Below, one piece after another: positions 1 to 7,854 of a stretch of DNA of 27,491 nt (the stretch's first letter is position 1; each line of letters starts with the position of its first letter). The DNA comes from Stenotrophomonas_A sp002429615 (GTDB taxonomy: Bacteria; Pseudomonadota; Gammaproteobacteria; Xanthomonadales; Xanthomonadaceae). The notes beneath the pieces were generated by a model. That model was given only the letters and a program-made list of their open reading frames with translations. It was not told where the DNA came from and made no database searches. Position numbers and translations under genes: made by a program. The stretch is taken from the NCBI GenBank assembly GCA_031987425.1, contig DALZZL010000037.1:1-27491 (forward strand). The letters are read 5' to 3'.

Positions 1-135
1 CGGGGCGGCCTGATCGGCAGGCGGCGGCGTGGCCGACGGCGCGGCTACCGGCTCGGCGGGTTGCCGCTGGCAGGCGACGAGCAGGACGGCGCAGGCCAGC
101 ATGGCCGGAGCGCTGCGGAGGGCAGAAGCGTTCAT
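1..135 (-). CDS. Lipoprotein, N-terminal part only (runs off left edge)
   Basis: Only the first 45 codons lie in the window; the rest is beyond base 1. The ATG at 135-133 opens a type II signal peptide: short n-region with one Arg, hydrophobic stretch, then the lipobox LVAC with the lipidated Cys at residue 22. Gln follows the Cys, so an outer-membrane destination is expected under the usual +2 rule. After the Cys comes a Pro/Ala-rich linker, common between a lipid anchor and a folded domain. An AGG about 7 bases before the ATG could be the ribosome binding site. The mature domain is not visible, so no function can be given. Confidence 0.7.
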   Translation of the reverse strand, partial: MNASALRSAPAMLACAVLLVACQRQPAEPVAAPSATPPPADQAAP

Positions 136-267
136 AGGGACCTGGCGACATGTGGATGACCGCCGCAGCGTAGGACCCCGGGCAATCCTGGCACATCGGA
201 AAAACTACTGACTCCCGTCGCGCTCGACATGACGGACGGAAGACGGCTTTGGCCGGCCCTAAACAAC

Positions 268-291
268 AAAAGCCCGCTGGCGCGGGCTTTT
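268..291 (-). terminator. Rho-independent terminator of the tRNA-Thr gene
   Basis: A perfect 10-bp inverted repeat, aaaagcccgc / gcgggctttt, closes a 4-base loop (tggc). Read on the minus strand the stem ends in TTTTGTTGTTT, a good U-rich tail. It lies 9 bases past the 3' end of the tRNA gene on the same strand. Confidence 0.88.
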
Positions 292-299
292 GGACTTGC

Positions 300-375
300 T
301 GGTGCCGGAAACAGGAGTCGAACCTGCGACCTACGCATTACGAATGCGCCGCTCTACCAACTGAGCTATTCCGGC
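300..375 (-). tRNA. tRNA-Thr (anticodon CGT)
   Basis: This is a complete 76-base tRNA with CCA encoded in the DNA. The acceptor stem pairs GCCGGAA with TTCCGGC, followed by A and CCA at 302-300. The D arm contains AGCTCAGTTGGTAGAGC. The anticodon stem GCGCA/TGCGT closes the 7-base loop TTCGTAA, giving anticodon CGT, which reads the ACG threonine codon. The T arm is GCAGG-TTCGACT-CCTGT with the usual TTCGA core. It stands alone with its own promoter (385-414) and terminator (268-291). Confidence 0.97.
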
Positions 376-752
376 GAGCCGCGAATTGTAGGTTCGAGGC
401 AGGTCCGCGGTCAATTCGGGTCCGGCCTGGGCCGAGCGCCGTGTGCGTGGCCAAGCGGCCCATTGCAGCCCCCCCCTTCCCCCCCGTCGGCGGGCGCGAG
501 GCTCAAGAATCCCTGGGCCTTCCGTCAGGCGCCTTCGTCCCGATCGGCTGCCGCGCGAAGCTGATGCTACCCAACCGACGCCGAAGATCACCAGCATCGG
601 CCCATTCCCGAACGTGAAGCACTCCGGCCGCCGTTCGACACTGTCGTTGTAAAGCACCCAACCGATGAGGGAGATGCCGATCCTGGCACACAGCAATCCG
701 AACAATGCTTGCGCCCCCCATCAACCGACCCGCAAGGCAGAGCATCCGGCTG
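376..752. other. Intergenic stretch without a supported gene
   Basis: Apart from the tRNA promoter I see no supported gene here. It holds a C-rich tract around 469-486 (two runs of seven C or more separated by TT). A minus-strand reading frame beginning with TTG near 705 has two hydrophobic patches but no convincing ribosome binding site and no natural end before the tRNA. No clear terminator for the pilus operon, which ends at 753, was found. Confidence 0.5.
385..414 (-). promoter_or_regulatory. Sigma-70 promoter of tRNA-Thr
   Basis: On the minus strand there is TTGACC (414-409), an 18-base spacer and TACAAT (390-385). The tRNA 5' end lies 9 bases after the -10 box, so transcription should start almost at the mature end. 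The bases after the -10 box (CGCGGCTC) are a GC-rich discriminator, typical of stable-RNA promoters under stringent control; that regulation is inferred. Confidence 0.8.
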
Positions 753-1760
753 TCAGTAGTAAATCGTCGCTACCACTTGATCCCGATACGCCCCTGGCAC
801 CGCGTCCGGCTGCGCGGGCACATAGCCATACACCGTGACGTCGACGTGCGTACCTTGGCCATCTGTTTGCCCCGTCGCCATCTCGCCCGGGATATCGCCC
901 CACGATTCGGTTCTACCCGGGTCCCGATACAGTTCGTAGTCCATGTATTCGCCGGACGGCCCGGCCATCCGGCGTTCGCCCGCCACGCTGTACTGGCCCA
1001 GGCCCAGGCCGATGCGCCACACGGTATCGGCCGGGCACTGCACGCGGATGTCGGCCTGCGCCTGCACGCCTTGCTCGGAGGGCGTTACCCGCCCGAAATC
1101 CAGATCGCTCGCGTTGATCGTGCAGCTGTTCTGGAAAGTGGCCAGCACGCCAGAGGAGTTGAACCCCGTCGCGCCACCGCCAGTGCCCCCGGTCGTGCAG
1201 TCGTCGGCCTGCGGGAAGCCGGCCGTGTCGTACCGCCAACGCAGGATGCCGATGATGCCCTGCTCCTGGAACCCGACGAGCGCCGGCACGGATTGGCCGG
1301 GGTAAACGCGCCCGTATACCTGTGCGTGCCGCGTCTCCGGCGCACCCGGGGACACCTGCAGCTGAAGCCGGTAGATCGGGAACGATCCCAAGCCACCGAT
1401 CAGCTGCGTATGCGCGGGGTCGGCGAACAAGTCATAGCGCAGGAACACGTTGTTGTAGTTGCTCATCCTGCGAGTCGTCTGGCCAATGCTCCAGTTGCCG
1501 GGCTCCAGGTACAGGCAGAGCTGGTAGTAGTAGGTCGTGCCCGCGCCCGAATAGTCCGGCGCGCAGCTGTAGGTGATCGAACTGTTGGACGCCTTGCCGG
1601 CTGCGGTGACCTCGCCGAAATTCAGCCCGAAAGCGCCCGATACGTAACAGCTCTGCGCCAAAGCCGGCGTGCTGGCAGCGGCGGCGAGGAGCAGCAGCGC
1701 CAGCAAACTGCTGGCGAGCACCCTTCGCGCGGCGCGGCAGGCCATCACTGCGGCAGGCAT
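753..1760 (-). CDS. Spore coat U (SCPU) domain protein, probable tip adhesin of archaic chaperone-usher pilus
   Basis: A 335-residue secreted protein and last gene of the pilus operon. A signal peptide with a long Leu/Ala core ends near residue 36 (ALAQS). Two SCPU-type pilin domains follow: the first begins at the mature N terminus (CYVSGAFGLNFGEV), the second near residue 200 (CTINASDLDFGRV). Each has the early Cys and the 'DFG' strand of the family, and the protein ends in the alternating hydrophobic strand typical of subunits completed by donor-strand exchange (VVATIYY). Two-domain SCPU proteins in this position (compare CsuE of Acinetobacter) form the pilus tip and bind surfaces, so I infer a tip role. 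I chose the ATG at 1760 because a GGGGGAG lies just upstream; it overlaps the usher by 16 bases. A second Met at 1745 overlaps the usher stop as TGATG but lacks such a site. Confidence 0.85.
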   Translation of the reverse strand: MPAAVMACRAARRVLASSLLALLLLAAAASTPALAQSCYVSGAFGLNFGEVTAAGKASNSSITYSCAPDYSGAGTTYYYQLCLYLEPGNWSIGQTTRRMSNYNNVFLRYDLFADPAHTQLIGGLGSFPIYRLQLQVSPGAPETRHAQVYGRVYPGQSVPALVGFQEQGIIGILRWRYDTAGFPQADDCTTGGTGGGATGFNSSGVLATFQNSCTINASDLDFGRVTPSEQGVQAQADIRVQCPADTVWRIGLGLGQYSVAGERRMAGPSGEYMDYELYRDPGRTESWGDIPGEMATGQTDGQGTHVDVTVYGYVPAQPDAVPGAYRDQVVATIYY

Positions 1761-4168
1761 GGAAGCTCCCCCAGGTCCAGCCATCCCGACTCGGGAAGCG
1801 CAGCGGGCAGCGTGGCGGCGCATCGCGCTTCGTCCAGCGGCACGACCACCTGCGCACCTGCCGGCGGGTCTTCGACGAAAACCCCGCCGTCGTAACCCAC
1901 CACCACATCGATCGACGTAGCGCCGCCCTGGATCCTGGCCACCGTTCCCGCCTCGATGCCTCCACCATCGCTCCTGCGCAACGAGAACGCCACGGCGAGC
2001 ACCTTCTTCATCGGGAACCGCGCCAGCACGCCGCTGCCGGTGGTGGGCACCGCGTCCAGCCGCGTGCGCGCCAAGGTGACATCCGGCGGGACGACGAGCG
2101 GGTCGATGGACACATCGTTGTTCTGCCATGCATTGAGCGGCGTCACCAGCAGGTAGCCCTTACGGTTCGTCTCACCCACATGGCGGTTCTCCAGCATCAC
2201 CGGCACGCCCGCCACGCCATCGGTGGATACCAGCGCGAAGGCGTCATACACCCGGCGCATGGCCAACAGTTGGCCTTCCATCAGCAGCAATGCGCCGCTG
2301 GCGTCGGCATAGGTCGCCGTGCTGCGCGCATCGTCCGTGCGCCAGCGCAGCGCACCCACGCGCCATTGCCCGAACGAGGCCAGCTGCCCCACTTCGCCCT
2401 GCCATCCCACCTGCTCGCCGGCGCTGGCCTGCAGCCGCCAGCCGAATCCGTTCTCGTCGCCCGGCAAGGCGCGCCCCGCGCCCGCGGTGGTCGTCGACTT
2501 GCCGTCGCTTCGCTCGGTACTGGCCCATGCATGCCCGCGCTCGCCGAACTCGGTAGACCAGTACAGGTACGCATCGATCGCCTTGCCCTCGGCTTCGAGG
2601 TTGCGGCTGAGGTTCAAGCTCAACGAGCCCCAGCGCGGAAACTTCACCGATGCGCTCAGGCTGGCATAGCGGACGCTTCCGAAGATCGGCAGGTCCTGGC
2701 GTACGTAGCTCGCGCCGAGTTGCGAGCGGCCCAGGCTGAGGCCCACGAAGGCCTGGTCGGTTTGCCGCGGCAGCAGCGACTTCTGCAGGCTGGCCACGTC
2801 GCGAAACGCGGTATCGCGGCGCAGGCTGCTGTAGCTGGCGCTGACATAGGGACCTTGCCACTGGTAACCAAACCCGTACTGATGCCCCCGGTTTCCGCGA
2901 TGACGGCTTTCGGCATAGGAGCCCTGCAACACGCCGCCTATGCCCGGCACCCGCGACATCGCACCCGCGCCGGCCATCACCAGGTCGCGGGTCGATTCCA
3001 AATGGGATTCGAAGGTGATCGCATCGCTCGCGCCGACGCGCAGGCTGCCGCTGAAGAACGGCGCATCCGCGTAGGCGAAGGAAGCCAGGCCGTAGTCCTC
3101 CCGCAGGTAGCCGGCCTCCACCGACCAGTCCGTGAGCCCCTTCTGCAGCAGGTCGGGGCTGCTGTAGAAGGAGAAGTTGAGCGTCCGCTGCTGGCCCGTG
3201 ATGTCGGTCAGTACGACCTGCGCCACGCCCGCGCCGCTCAGCACCGGCAGGCTCTGCACTTCGAACCGTCCTGGCGCCACGGGCAGCCGCGGTTGCTGGA
3301 TGCCTTCTATGAACAGGTCCGCCGTCGAAGGCAGGACGGTTTCGCCCTCGAACCGCGCCAGCGGCATGGTGACGCGATAAGGCTGCAGGTCGAAATCGCG
3401 CGAGACGCGGATGCCGCCGAGCCGGGTGACGCGCGTCCATGCAAGGCCCGAGGTGAAGTCGTCACCGACGGATACCCGGATCATTCGCTCGGGGAAATCC
3501 AGGGTGAAGTTGCTGTCCAGGCGAATCGTGCCGGCCTTCTGGCCACTCACTGCGTCACTGCCGAAGCGGCTCACTGCGCTGCTACGCCACAGGCCACCGC
3601 CAACGCCAAACAGCCGGAACTCGCTCCAGGCACTCAAGGTCCTGTAGCCGGAGGCGCTTTCGCCGTAGAGGTCGTAATCCAATAGCAGGCCGGGCGCGCG
3701 GCTTTCCGGCGCCTGACGCGGCGCAGGGGGCGGGGTGTATCCCAACTGCGCGGGAGGCGCGCCGAGCAGCGAGACCGGTACATCCAGCAGCAAGCGCTGT
3801 TCGAGCGCGTCGTAGTCGATCACGGCGCCCGGAAGTTCATCGAGCGGCAGCAAGCCGCGCTCATCGGGCGGCATGGGAATGGCCAGCCCAATCTCGCGCA
3901 AGGTCTCGGGAGTGGCCAGCATCCGGCCTCCCCGTCGCGTAAAGGGATAGACGCCCGCCAAGGTGACGCGGTTGACCACCACTTCGAGGTACAGCAGCTC
4001 GTCTTCCGGGGCATGCGTACCGGCCACGTCCGGACGATCTGCCGCCGCGCCCACCGGCGCGTCACCCGACGGATATGCCGCGGCCTCGCCCAGCCAGCCG
4101 CAACACCCGAACACGCAACTAGCTGCCAGGCTCCGCCAGCGGAACCGGGCGCGATTCCCGGTCATCAT
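1745..4168 (-). CDS. Fimbrial outer-membrane usher, archaic (Csu-type) chaperone-usher family
   Basis: An 807-residue protein, close to the usual usher size. The N terminus has a basic n-region (RARFRWR) and a hydrophobic segment, a plausible signal peptide, followed by the usher N-terminal domain that receives chaperone-subunit complexes (YLEVVVNRVTLAGV near residue 60). The middle is a long run of alternating, aromatic-rich strands, the 24-strand beta barrel, with the plug segment within it (DLFIEGIQQPRLPVAPG, around residue 285). The C-terminal part has the usher C-terminal sandwich domains (GVPVMLENRHVGETNRKGY and the stretch after it). The protein would form the secretion pore and assembly platform in the outer membrane. 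The first 50 bases overlap the chaperone gene, suggesting translational coupling. Confidence 0.93.
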   Translation of the reverse strand: MMTGNRARFRWRSLAASCVFGCCGWLGEAAAYPSGDAPVGAAADRPDVAGTHAPEDELLYLEVVVNRVTLAGVYPFTRRGGRMLATPETLREIGLAIPMPPDERGLLPLDELPGAVIDYDALEQRLLLDVPVSLLGAPPAQLGYTPPPAPRQAPESRAPGLLLDYDLYGESASGYRTLSAWSEFRLFGVGGGLWRSSAVSRFGSDAVSGQKAGTIRLDSNFTLDFPERMIRVSVGDDFTSGLAWTRVTRLGGIRVSRDFDLQPYRVTMPLARFEGETVLPSTADLFIEGIQQPRLPVAPGRFEVQSLPVLSGAGVAQVVLTDITGQQRTLNFSFYSSPDLLQKGLTDWSVEAGYLREDYGLASFAYADAPFFSGSLRVGASDAITFESHLESTRDLVMAGAGAMSRVPGIGGVLQGSYAESRHRGNRGHQYGFGYQWQGPYVSASYSSLRRDTAFRDVASLQKSLLPRQTDQAFVGLSLGRSQLGASYVRQDLPIFGSVRYASLSASVKFPRWGSLSLNLSRNLEAEGKAIDAYLYWSTEFGERGHAWASTERSDGKSTTTAGAGRALPGDENGFGWRLQASAGEQVGWQGEVGQLASFGQWRVGALRWRTDDARSTATYADASGALLLMEGQLLAMRRVYDAFALVSTDGVAGVPVMLENRHVGETNRKGYLLVTPLNAWQNNDVSIDPLVVPPDVTLARTRLDAVPTTGSGVLARFPMKKVLAVAFSLRRSDGGGIEAGTVARIQGGATSIDVVVGYDGGVFVEDPPAGAQVVVPLDEARCAATLPAALPESGWLDLGELPCLPQ

Positions 4169-4898
4169 TGAACCTGGCCTTCAGCGTGTGCCCCGACGGC
4201 AGCGGATAGGGGATCGCCAGCGGCCAGCGCATCTGCTGGCCCGGCAACACATAGCCAACCAAACCCTGCGCCAGCCATGTGCGGGCGCCGGCGGCATCGG
4301 CCAGGCTCGCGAAGCTGATGCGCAAATGGGAAGGGCCTTCGTTGCGCACCTGCAGCGCAGCCTTTCCGTCAGCGTCACGCACGACGCTCGCGCGCACGCG
4401 CGACAGATCCGTCTGCTGGGCCGCTGCCGGGGACGCCGCCGCCTGTGCCCGGTTCGGTTCGACGAACACCGGTATCGAATAACGCATGAGCACTTCGAGT
4501 CCGGAGCGCTCGGCGGGCATCTTCCTGGGAAGCTCATCGACCAGTAGCCGATAGGACTTCTCCTGCGATGTCTCCAGCGGCTTCTTGCGCGCCAGCCGGA
4601 CCACTTGGCGCTCGCCCGGTGCCACGCGCACGATGGCGGGGCTGGCGACGAGATCTTCCGCCTTTTCGAGCACGTCGCGACCATTGGCTTGCGACCAGCG
4701 CATGACACGCACTTGGGCTTCCAGGGGTTCTGTCCCGGTGTTCTGCAGGTAGAGCGCCTGCGACTGGTCGGTGGGTGCGTAGGTGAACTGGATTGGCGAA
4801 ACCTGCAGTGAGGACGCAGCCGCATCAGACAGGATGCCTGCGGACAGCAGGCATCCCAACACGCAGCCGGCAACTTGGTGGATCAGGCCGCAACGCAT
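4119..4898 (-). CDS. Periplasmic pilus assembly chaperone (PapD/CsuC-like)
   Basis: A 259-residue protein with a signal peptide ending near residue 28 (DAAAS). The first immunoglobulin-like domain begins LQVSPIQFTYAPTDQSQAL and carries the family features: a 'YLQNTG' strand, 'RVMRW', the G1 region 'SPAIVRVAPGERQVVRLA', and the conserved 'YRLLVDELP'. The second domain starts around residue 165 (VRASVVRDADGKAALQVRN). Such chaperones hold subunits in the periplasm by donating their G1 strand and deliver them to the usher. The start at 4898 has a GGAG 8 bases upstream and lies 11 bases after the pilin stop; the C-terminal 50 bases overlap the usher. The short interdomain Ala/Gln-rich insertion (near residue 155) looks like a flexible linker. 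Confidence 0.92.
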   Translation of the reverse strand: MRCGLIHQVAGCVLGCLLSAGILSDAAASSLQVSPIQFTYAPTDQSQALYLQNTGTEPLEAQVRVMRWSQANGRDVLEKAEDLVASPAIVRVAPGERQVVRLARKKPLETSQEKSYRLLVDELPRKMPAERSGLEVLMRYSIPVFVEPNRAQAAASPAAAQQTDLSRVRASVVRDADGKAALQVRNEGPSHLRISFASLADAAGARTWLAQGLVGYVLPGQQMRWPLAIPYPLPSGHTLKARFNDDRESRPVPLAEPGS

Positions 4899-4909
4899 GG
4901 CGGAAGCTC

Positions 4910-5419
4910 CTAGTAAGTGAGGGTGGCGGTGACGGTGTCGCGATACGTGCCCGCAGGCTCGTTACCCACCAGCGTCGCCCGTCCGTAGACGTCGATGTTG
5001 ATGGCATAGGCACTACCCAGCCCTGCACCCCGCCCCTCGTACCAATTACCGCTGTCGTTGCCCCAGGCCGAACCCCCGAAGGCGTCGCGCGACAAGGAGT
5101 AGGCGATCTGCACGGGCTGCGCAGGGGCGATGGGCGTGTTCGTCATGGCACGGGCGTTGACCTGACCCGTCGTGGTGCCCCCGTCCAGCCCCAAGGTAAA
5201 AGGGGTGTCCTTCGTGCACTGGACCGAGATCGTGCCTTGCTGGTCCCGAGTGCCCGCCGTCGATACCTGCGTACCGAAATCGATGTCCGTCGCGGTGAGC
5301 ACCGAGCAGGTACCCACCACATCCATCCTGACCTCGAAGGTATCCGTGATCGGGCTCTGCGCCCTGGCAGCACCCGCGAACGCGATCAGGAGCGCCGTGG
5401 ATAAGAGGAGTTTCGTCAT
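4910..5419 (-). CDS. SCPU-domain pilin, probable main subunit of archaic chaperone-usher pilus
   Basis: A 169-residue secreted protein, first gene of the pilus operon. The signal peptide ends at ARA-QS (residues 20-21). One SCPU domain follows: FEVRMDVVGTCSVLTATDIDFG at the start with the conserved Cys and DFG strand, a second Cys in VQCTKDTPFTL, and the closing strand RDTVTATLTY. The N-terminal stretch before the first Cys would act as donor strand for the next subunit. Only one free-standing pilin is present, against three (CsuA/B, CsuA, CsuB) in the Acinetobacter operon, so this one is probably the shaft subunit. GGGTGA sits about 5 bases before the ATG. The gap to the upstream arylsulfatase remnant is 44 bases, so any promoter must be within that remnant or the gap. 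Confidence 0.9.
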   Translation of the reverse strand: MTKLLLSTALLIAFAGAARAQSPITDTFEVRMDVVGTCSVLTATDIDFGTQVSTAGTRDQQGTISVQCTKDTPFTLGLDGGTTTGQVNARAMTNTPIAPAQPVQIAYSLSRDAFGGSAWGNDSGNWYEGRGAGLGSAYAINIDVYGRATLVGNEPAGTYRDTVTATLTY

Positions 5420-5463
5420 AAGTCACCCATTTGCAAACGTGATGGTCCCGGGGCCGCGCGCAT

Positions 5464-5930
5464 TCAGTTCTGGTGTGGGCCGGCGGGCTGGATCTTCTCC
5501 ATGGCGTCACCGACGGTGAAACTGGCGGCCTTCGCGCGGGGGGAATTCCTTGAAGGACTCCAGCATCCTGGCCACGATGGCCTGCGCCGGGACAGCAAGG
5601 GAAGCGTGCTGGATCTGCCGGCCCGCGTAATAGATGCTGCTCGTCGCGCGCTCGAAGGGATCGGCACGAAGATCGAACATGTTGGGCAAGCGCAGCTGCG
5701 TGAAGGGCGACTGCCATACCCCATGGGCGTCTGCGCGCTCATCTCGCCATGCTGTTCGAGGAAAGTGAGCTTTATGTGTTTGACGCGCAGGGCCATGAGG
5801 TCGCCGTCATCGCTCCAGTAGAAGAAGCCCTGCCGCGGCGGCTTGATCGTGCCTGGCCAGCGGATCAGGCAAGGCACGCGGAAGCCGCCTTCGCAGTTGG
5901 TGGCCTCTTCCCCACGGAACCGCGTATTGG
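5464..5930 (-). pseudogene. Decayed arylsulfatase (sulfatase family) C-terminal remnant
   Basis: Conceptual translation gives the arylsulfatase sequence NTRFRGEEATNCEGGFRVP, then RWPGTIKP, then directly FFYWSDDGDLMALR. In intact arylsulfatases roughly a hundred residues separate the last two, so there is an internal deletion. The reading frame then breaks at a run of four C (5719-5722), where one missing base restores VWQSPFTQLRLPNMFDLRADPFERA piece by piece, and breaks again at six G (5538-5543), where one extra base explains the shift. The frame ends with FTVGDAMEKI at the normal C-terminal region and TGA at 5466-5464. The N-terminal catalytic domain with the formylglycine Cys is absent. 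The reading frame continues to 6051 upstream, but that part does not look like a sulfatase. It is surely non-functional. Confidence 0.85.
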
Positions 5931-6482
5931 GCTTTCCGCTGGCCACGTGACTTCTCCTTCGCTCTGATCGGTCTAGACCCTGAAGCAACGAACCGCATAC
6001 CCGGGCGCCTGCGTGAATGGCCCGAATTCCAACTTTCGCGCCGTAGTGCATTGCATGATTCTGCGCCAGACCTAGTTGGAGGGAAACGGGGCAACTACCT
6101 TGGAAATCTAAGAAAAATTACTTAGATCTCGCCCGGCACGAGGCGCACTGGAAAACCAAGCGAGCTGTTCCTGTTCAAGTCAGCACTTCGTACCTGTGCC
6201 GGTTTCGAACTCGGAAGCGGCATCAGAACACGCCGCCTGTAGCGGCGCGGAACAAAGCAGCACAAGCCATGCCCGCACCAGCACATGGATTTCGCTCGCG
6301 CTCATTGGGTCAATTGGCCGGGATCGACCCCAAGCGCCCTTGTGCACGCCGTATGCTTGCGCTATATCTGCGCTGCCGGTCGCCATAACGCGCCGGTGTT
6401 GTGCCTGCATAGCCAATGGCTGCAGGTACCCGAGGTCCACTCGATGAGGGCACGGGAATCCTTCTGATTCCAGAGCCCGTCC
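5931..6482. other. Intergenic stretch without a supported gene
   Basis: No convincing gene is visible. Frames on both strands are open, as expected at high GC, but none shows family motifs or a good ribosome binding site. Around 6095-6130 the base composition becomes unusually AT-rich (aaatctaagaaaaattacttagatct), unlike the flanks, and includes the short inverted pair ctaag/cttag. This may mark the joint between the sulfatase remnant and the next block. Confidence 0.45.
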
Positions 6483-6893
6483 ATGACCCGCAATGTCATC
6501 AAGACTCTTCGTACCCGGTCCTTCCGCGCCCAGCGGGGCCGTTGCTACTACTGCGACCAACCCATGTGGCTTCGCGACCCGTCCGAGCTCGGGCTGCACC
6601 CAAAGTCCGCTCGCCACTGGCAATGCACTGCCGAGCACCTGATTGCCCAGCAAGACGGTGGCAAGGACGTGCCGGGCAACATCGTCGCTGCCCACGCGAT
6701 CTGCAACCAGCGCCGGCACCATCGATCCGGTCCAGCGCCCGACGCCGTCACTTTTCGTGACCACATCCGGCGACGAATGACCAAGGGCACGTGGTTACAG
6801 AAGCCCGGGCGCCAGATCGCGAGCCCGCAGTTTCGCAGTCCGGGCCCATCCAACGTAGTGATACCAAGGACAACGAAATCACTGCATAGGTAG
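6483..6893 (+). CDS. HNH endonuclease family protein
   Basis: A 136-residue protein with an HNH/McrA-like nuclease core. It shows a CxxC zinc pair at residues 21-24 (RCYYCDQPMW), then CTAEHLIAQQDGG, whose Glu-His matches the first HNH catalytic position, then NIVAAHAICNQRRH, which gives the Asn, the second His and the second metal-binding Cys. HNH domains cut DNA with one metal ion. The protein has no extra DNA-binding domain beyond basic N and C termini. It is not next to a methyltransferase, terminase or toxin/immunity gene, so its biological role is open. The ribosome binding site before 6483 is weak. The C-terminal 35 residues after the HNH core look unstructured. Confidence 0.82.
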   Translation: MTRNVIKTLRTRSFRAQRGRCYYCDQPMWLRDPSELGLHPKSARHWQCTAEHLIAQQDGGKDVPGNIVAAHAICNQRRHHRSGPAPDAVTFRDHIRRRMTKGTWLQKPGRQIASPQFRSPGPSNVVIPRTTKSLHR

Positions 6894-6961
6894 AGCGGCG
6901 TAGAAACTCCGTGGCCGGGGTGGTGCAGCGAGTGCGACATCCGATCCTGGCAGTCGGCACG

Positions 6962-7207
6962 TCATTTGACAGGTCCGTGACTCGACTTCTGTGGCACATC
7001 TATCAGCAGGCAGGCGATGCGCTGCACCCGGCTCGGCGAGGGGGTGTTATGCAGCTCACCGGCCAGATCGAACCCGTACAGGATGGACGGGATGAGCCCC
7101 ACCGGTGTCCCCAACCCGAACCAACCGCTGGCACCGAGCAAGGCGACGCTGCCGAAGCGCAGCGCCAGCGACAAGGCCAGTTTGCGCGGGGTGTTGTCCT
7201 TGGGTGC
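6962..7207 (-). pseudogene. In-frame continuation of membrane protein beyond an internal TGA
   Basis: After the TGA at 7210-7208 that ends the membrane protein gene, the same frame stays open for 81 more codons to a stop at 6962. It reads like more of the same protein: a basic stretch (NTPRKLALSLALRFG), then a hydrophobic segment (SVALLGASGWFGLGTPVGL), then a polar tail. There is no good start codon with a ribosome binding site; the first candidate start is a TTG at 7174. The simplest reading is a nonsense mutation or sequencing error in a gene that would otherwise have about 247 codons. A genuine shorter protein with by-chance continuation cannot be excluded. Confidence 0.5.
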
Positions 7208-7705
7208 TCAGCAGCGCCGCCTGCCCACGCCGGCCAACAGATGCGTCGCATGTTCGCGCAGCGGCTCCAGTATCAGAAACATGCCCAGCGACAGGGTCAC
7301 GCTGGCCATCACCAGCAGGCCGGCCGAGGAAGCCGGATTCAAGAGCATGCGTTGCGCCCGCCTGGACAAATTTTCCGGCAACCCGGCAAGCAAGGACAGC
7401 ACCACCACACCCGCGATGAAGAAGCCGACGAAGAAGCCGGTCGCCTGCGCTACTGGACCTGCGTATGTGCAAAGCAGGCGAGGCTTCATGAGCACATGGA
7501 ATGCCGGATAGGCCCCGAAGAACGCCCAAATGGCGGGTCCCGCAAAGCCGGTCCTGTCCAGGAGCGGCGAATGAAACGGCGCGGGCACCTCCAGGCCCAG
7601 GGAAAGCAACGCCAGCACACCGTAGAGGGCGAAATAAGGCCAGACACCAATCGTGCGGAGTCTTAGGTCCCAAGGTGTGTTGTATCGGTACTTACCTGCA
7701 TCCAT
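7208..7705 (-). CDS. Integral membrane protein of unknown function, probably truncated
   Basis: A 165-residue hydrophobic protein that I do not recognise. Four membrane segments are apparent at about residues 19-40, 53-71, 87-108 and 127-146, with polar loops between them (for example SRRAQRMLLNP before segment four). The ATG at 7705 has an excellent ribosome binding site (GGGAGGGG about 4 bases upstream), so the gene was or is translated. The last residues (VGRRRC) do not look like a natural end, because the same frame continues past the TGA with further membrane-like sequence. No enzyme motif is visible. Confidence 0.65.
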   Translation of the reverse strand: MDAGKYRYNTPWDLRLRTIGVWPYFALYGVLALLSLGLEVPAPFHSPLLDRTGFAGPAIWAFFGAYPAFHVLMKPRLLCTYAGPVAQATGFFVGFFIAGVVVLSLLAGLPENLSRRAQRMLLNPASSAGLLVMASVTLSLGMFLILEPLREHATHLLAGVGRRRC

Positions 7706-7854
7706 CGTCCCCTCCCACGACTCGATTTTCTCACCGCGAAAAAGCCCTCAACCTTCATGCAACCGATGCCGAGGGAAACGACGCTGGGCGAGCAGAACGA
7801 AGCACGACACCGCTATACCGATCAGATAAACAAGGTGCTCCGCCTCGCCTTCCA

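Noticed and set aside
331..705. Minus-strand frame with hydrophobic patches between the pilus operon and tRNA-Thr
   Set aside because: It would start with TTG, has no ribosome binding site and runs through the tRNA gene and promoter. The patches are short and match no family.
5931..6051. Extension of the sulfatase frame to an ATG at 6051
   Set aside because: The translated part before NTRFRGEE has no sulfatase similarity, so it is not included in the remnant.
6180..6305. 41-codon minus-strand frame resembling a small secreted Cys protein
   Set aside because: The ATG has no ribosome binding site, and the product has no recognisable family; it is too short to support by sequence alone.
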